Below, piece after piece: positions 61,709-64,000 of a stretch of 64,000 nucleotides of DNA (its first letter is position 1; each line of letters begins with the position of its first letter). Both the position numbers and the translations under genes were made by a program. The notes under the pieces were generated by a model that was given only the letters and a program-made list of their open reading frames with translations, was not told where the DNA came from and ran no database searches. Origin of the DNA: Xiphydria camelus (Eukaryota; Arthropoda; Insecta; Hymenoptera; Xiphydriidae); the NCBI GenBank assembly GCA_963678675.1, contig OY783198.1:749001-813000 (forward strand). The letters are read 5' to 3'.

Positions 61709-61743
61709 CCTCTCAACTTTTCTTTCACTTCTCATTGTTGCAG
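61709..61743 (+). promoter_or_regulatory. candidate splice acceptor for a 5' UTR exon of the right-edge gene
   Basis: A pyrimidine tract (tctcaacttttctttcactt) is followed by TTGTTGCAG ending at 61743, a strong acceptor by consensus. All three frames after it meet stop codons within about 80 bases, so an exon starting at 61744 would be non-coding. It could run on to the coding exon at 63029. The alternative is a local start site near the TATA box at 62852. Confidence 0.4.
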
Positions 61744-62851
61744 ATAAGGAGAACGCATCGCCGTCGTCCCGGCACCGATAAGCGACACCCTCCCCGCCGT
61801 CGAGGTCGAAGGAACGGATAAAATCTTAAATCGCATCGCGGAGAAAAGAACGAGGCCCTGTATCGCTCCTAATTGACAGTGGAAGAGCGCCGTCGCGGCG
61901 CTAGAATTTACGGGCGAACCGCCCGCGCCGGTGGGGTGGTGGCAGCGGAAACCGGGGCGCGTCGAGGTCGCCGGTGTGCGCGCGCGAGCTTCCAAGCGGA
62001 TGGTTTCGCCGCGAAAGGACGCGAGCCGAACTCCGCGCCTGGACGCGAAGGTATCGCGCTCGCGATAGCGGCGCGAGAAGTTGACGAGCCACTTCCCCCG
62101 TATCGCGTCGCGTCTCTCCGATATATCGGGGACGCCGAAGCCTTTCCACGTCGTCGTCGTTGCCGTGAGGGAAGATCGAAGAGGGAGGCCGAAGAAAAAG
62201 CGCCGGAGGTTTTACACCGATGAATTTAATATCCCCGATGGACGGGGCGACGGTGATCGCCCGATGATTGACGAGCCCGAAAGGAAAACCGCTCGGTCGG
62301 GCGATACGTCGACGTAACCGAAGAGTCGACGACGTCCCGGCTCCGTCGCCCTCCCTCCCCCACCTTGGTCGTATTCGCGTCGCGATTAACCCGACCACCT
62401 CGGCGGGGTACGTCGCCCGACGGCCACCCCCCTCCCCAGGCGCCACACGCCACTTGCCAGGCATGGAAAGGAAAGATAACCGACATCGAGGAGCCTGAGC
62501 AAATCTCCGGGCCAAACGGGTTAAACGGCCCGCGGTCCGCGATGGACGACGCCGTTCTGTGCCCGCAGCGAAATGGCGATCGCGGCGCCTCCCTCCCGGA
62601 AGGGAAGCGAGCGACGGCGAGAAGGGCTTCGCTCGGAAGCTGCTCCACGGGGGTAAAGCCATCCGCGAAACGCGGCGCGGCAGTGCCATAAATATACGCG
62701 GCGGAGGGGAGCGAGCAAGCGAAGCGGCAAATTTAGAAACAGCGAGGCGATCCCGGTGGCGATTAACGGTCACCGCGTGGAAATTGCGAAGGCCGTTTCC
62801 CACCCCTTCGAGTCGCGCGCGAGGTCGGCCCGCGGATCTCGATATCTCCTG

Positions 62852-62860
62852 TATATAAAT
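62852..62860 (+). promoter_or_regulatory. TATA-like box upstream of the right-edge gene
   Basis: Reads TATATAAAT in otherwise GC-rich sequence, about 170 bases before the ATG at 63029. A start near 62880-62890 would leave a 5' UTR of about 140 bases. This competes with the spliced 5' UTR model. Confidence 0.3.
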
Positions 62861-63028
62861 GTACATACAACCCATTCGAGGCGCGGAGCTTTGAATGGAA
62901 TTTTGGCGCGGCAAGGTGGAAACGTCGCGGAAGAGGAAATCGCTCGCGTCGACACGCCGCACGGGAATCGCGCACGACCCGTCGACACGCCCGTGGCGGA
63001 AGTGGCGCGGCGCTCGCCGACGGTCGTA

Positions 63029-63195
63029 ATGAAGATCCCTGGCAGCGACGCCGGTGTCCCGCTGCTGGGAGCCGTCGGGCCGCGTTGCGTGGTCAAGCAG
63101 GCGACGGTGAAACGATGCGTCGCGGCGCTGCTCCTCGTCTCCATTGCCAGCATATTCTACTACACCCACTACGTCATCAGCAGTCCGTTATCGAG
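63029..63195 (+). CDS. first coding exon of a type II membrane protein, 5' partial gene
   Basis: Starts at ATG 63029, the only Met in the frame, and encodes 55 codons plus two bases before a strong donor (TCGAG|GTGAGT at 63195/63196). Residues 1-29 form a short cytosolic tail with basic residues (VKQATVKR). Residues 30-50 (CVAALLLVSIASIFYYTHYV) are one membrane segment, followed by SSPLS on the far side. Tail, single anchor, then a Ser/Pro stem is the layout of type II Golgi enzymes such as sulfotransferases and glycosyltransferases. The catalytic domain would lie in later exons outside the window, so no enzyme can be named. Antisense and other-frame open stretches here, including a 422-codon one, are Arg-rich by-products. 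Confidence 0.6.
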
Positions 63196-64000
63196 GTGAG
63201 TCCGTTGGAAATAATAATTCGAAAGCTCTCTCTCCGGTGTACGTCGCACGGTGCGAGCGCGCCGCGCCGTTCCGCGCGCGGAAATCGAGTTTACGGGGTA
63301 AGAGCCTCGCTCGCGGGGCGTCGGTGCGCGTGCATTCGCTCCTGCGGGTACTCGCGCGTCTTGAAAATCGAGTTATCGCGCGTCCGCTGCACTCGGGGAG
63401 CCGCGACTGCCGGTCGGCCGGTATTCTAATGGGAGCGCATCTTTTATTCGCGGTGACATCGCGCGCTGGTTGTTAATTAGCGACCTTGAGCCGAAGTAAA
63501 CGAAGCGGCGCACTACTCGTGACGTACGGACGACTTTGATGATAAGCAGAAGACGATTTGATGTGTGAAATATCGAGGAAAGAATATAGAATTATTGTAA
63601 CCAGAATTATACATGTATATACGCACGCCAATCATTACGATAAATTTCGAAATTATATAATTGCATATCTAGATGCAGTATGCGAATATTGCCAGGTCGA
63701 TCAAAGCGCGCTACGAATTTTCCAACCGACCCCACGTAGCATCTCCGACGCTACACGCACACGCTCGTCAATTAATTATCATCGTCGTCCCTCTCGTGAT
63801 GTCTTTATTACGCGAGTTACGCATTACGTCGCCTCGCGCAAATTACCCATTGCGGAACGCTTTTCGCGAAGCGCGCGCGCGCCCGCGCTCGAGGAGCGTC
63901 AACCAAAGGAAGGCTGTATACAGTGGCTCGATAGCGAGAACCGGACTCAATTTCAATTAGGCGCGCGGTACACGCCGCCACAATACGAGTGTAGCCGCGG
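63196..64000 (+). other. start of intron 1 of the right-edge gene
   Basis: Follows the GTGAGT donor. The frame closes within a few bases of the junction and no acceptor with a convincing downstream exon is seen before the window ends. Confidence 0.5.

Noticed and set aside
61901..63169. 422-codon minus-strand open frame overlapping the right-edge exon
   Set aside because: It is antisense to a better-supported exon, very rich in Arg, Ser, Ala and Pro, and has no domain. It is a product of GC- and CpG-rich sequence where stops are rare.

Overview
The window is eukaryotic nuclear DNA, most likely from a hymenopteran insect (ant, bee or wasp). Reasons: a spliced, strongly diverged insect-type ionotropic receptor with a 70-base GT-AG intron; the tail of a mariner transposase; many foldback MITE-like repeats with TA-flanked ends; CpG-rich sequence with plentiful GA, CT, CA and ACGT microsatellites; and no operons, ribosome binding sites or prokaryotic genes. 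The order is an inference from overall character.

Only two protein-coding genes can be supported. (1) 3960-5865, minus strand: a complete two-exon divergent ionotropic receptor of 611 residues, with three membrane segments and a two-part ligand-binding region. A TATA-like box lies upstream and a poly(A) signal downstream. (2) 63029-63195, plus strand: the first coding exon of a gene that runs off the right edge. It encodes a short cytosolic tail and one membrane anchor, as in type II Golgi enzymes, and ends at a strong GTGAGT donor. A strong splice acceptor at 61743 or a TATA box at 62852 could mark its 5' end. The roughly 57 kb between them holds no coding exon I can defend; most long open frames there are by-products of GC-rich sequence.

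That interval is dominated by repeat biology. At least five lineages of foldback element occur. One is a family whose unit is itself two palindromes, in tandem at about 310 bases per unit at 23.7-24.9 kb and 57.7-58.5 kb, with decayed single copies at 9.1, 51.0 and 56.7 kb. Others are TA-flanked elements with CACTGAG-like ends (19.4, 33.0, 37.3, 38.1 and 39.2 kb, with a relic at 17.2 kb), a pair of 300-base elements in opposite orientation at 31.0 and 33.1 kb, and separate foldbacks at 12.0, 13.2, 35.5, 35.7 and 46.0 kb. At 56.86-57.07 kb there is an exact 69-base inverted repeat, followed by an AT-rich tandem patch and a degenerate TAGG-rich patch resembling the insect telomere repeat. A 200-N assembly gap at 58838-59037 abuts a diverged tandem duplication with a period of about 203 bases.

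The two genes show no sign of working together. I find no novel multi-gene system here. The most unusual content is the 56.7-59.4 kb block of nested palindromes, telomere-like repeats and a gap, and the tandem foldback family.
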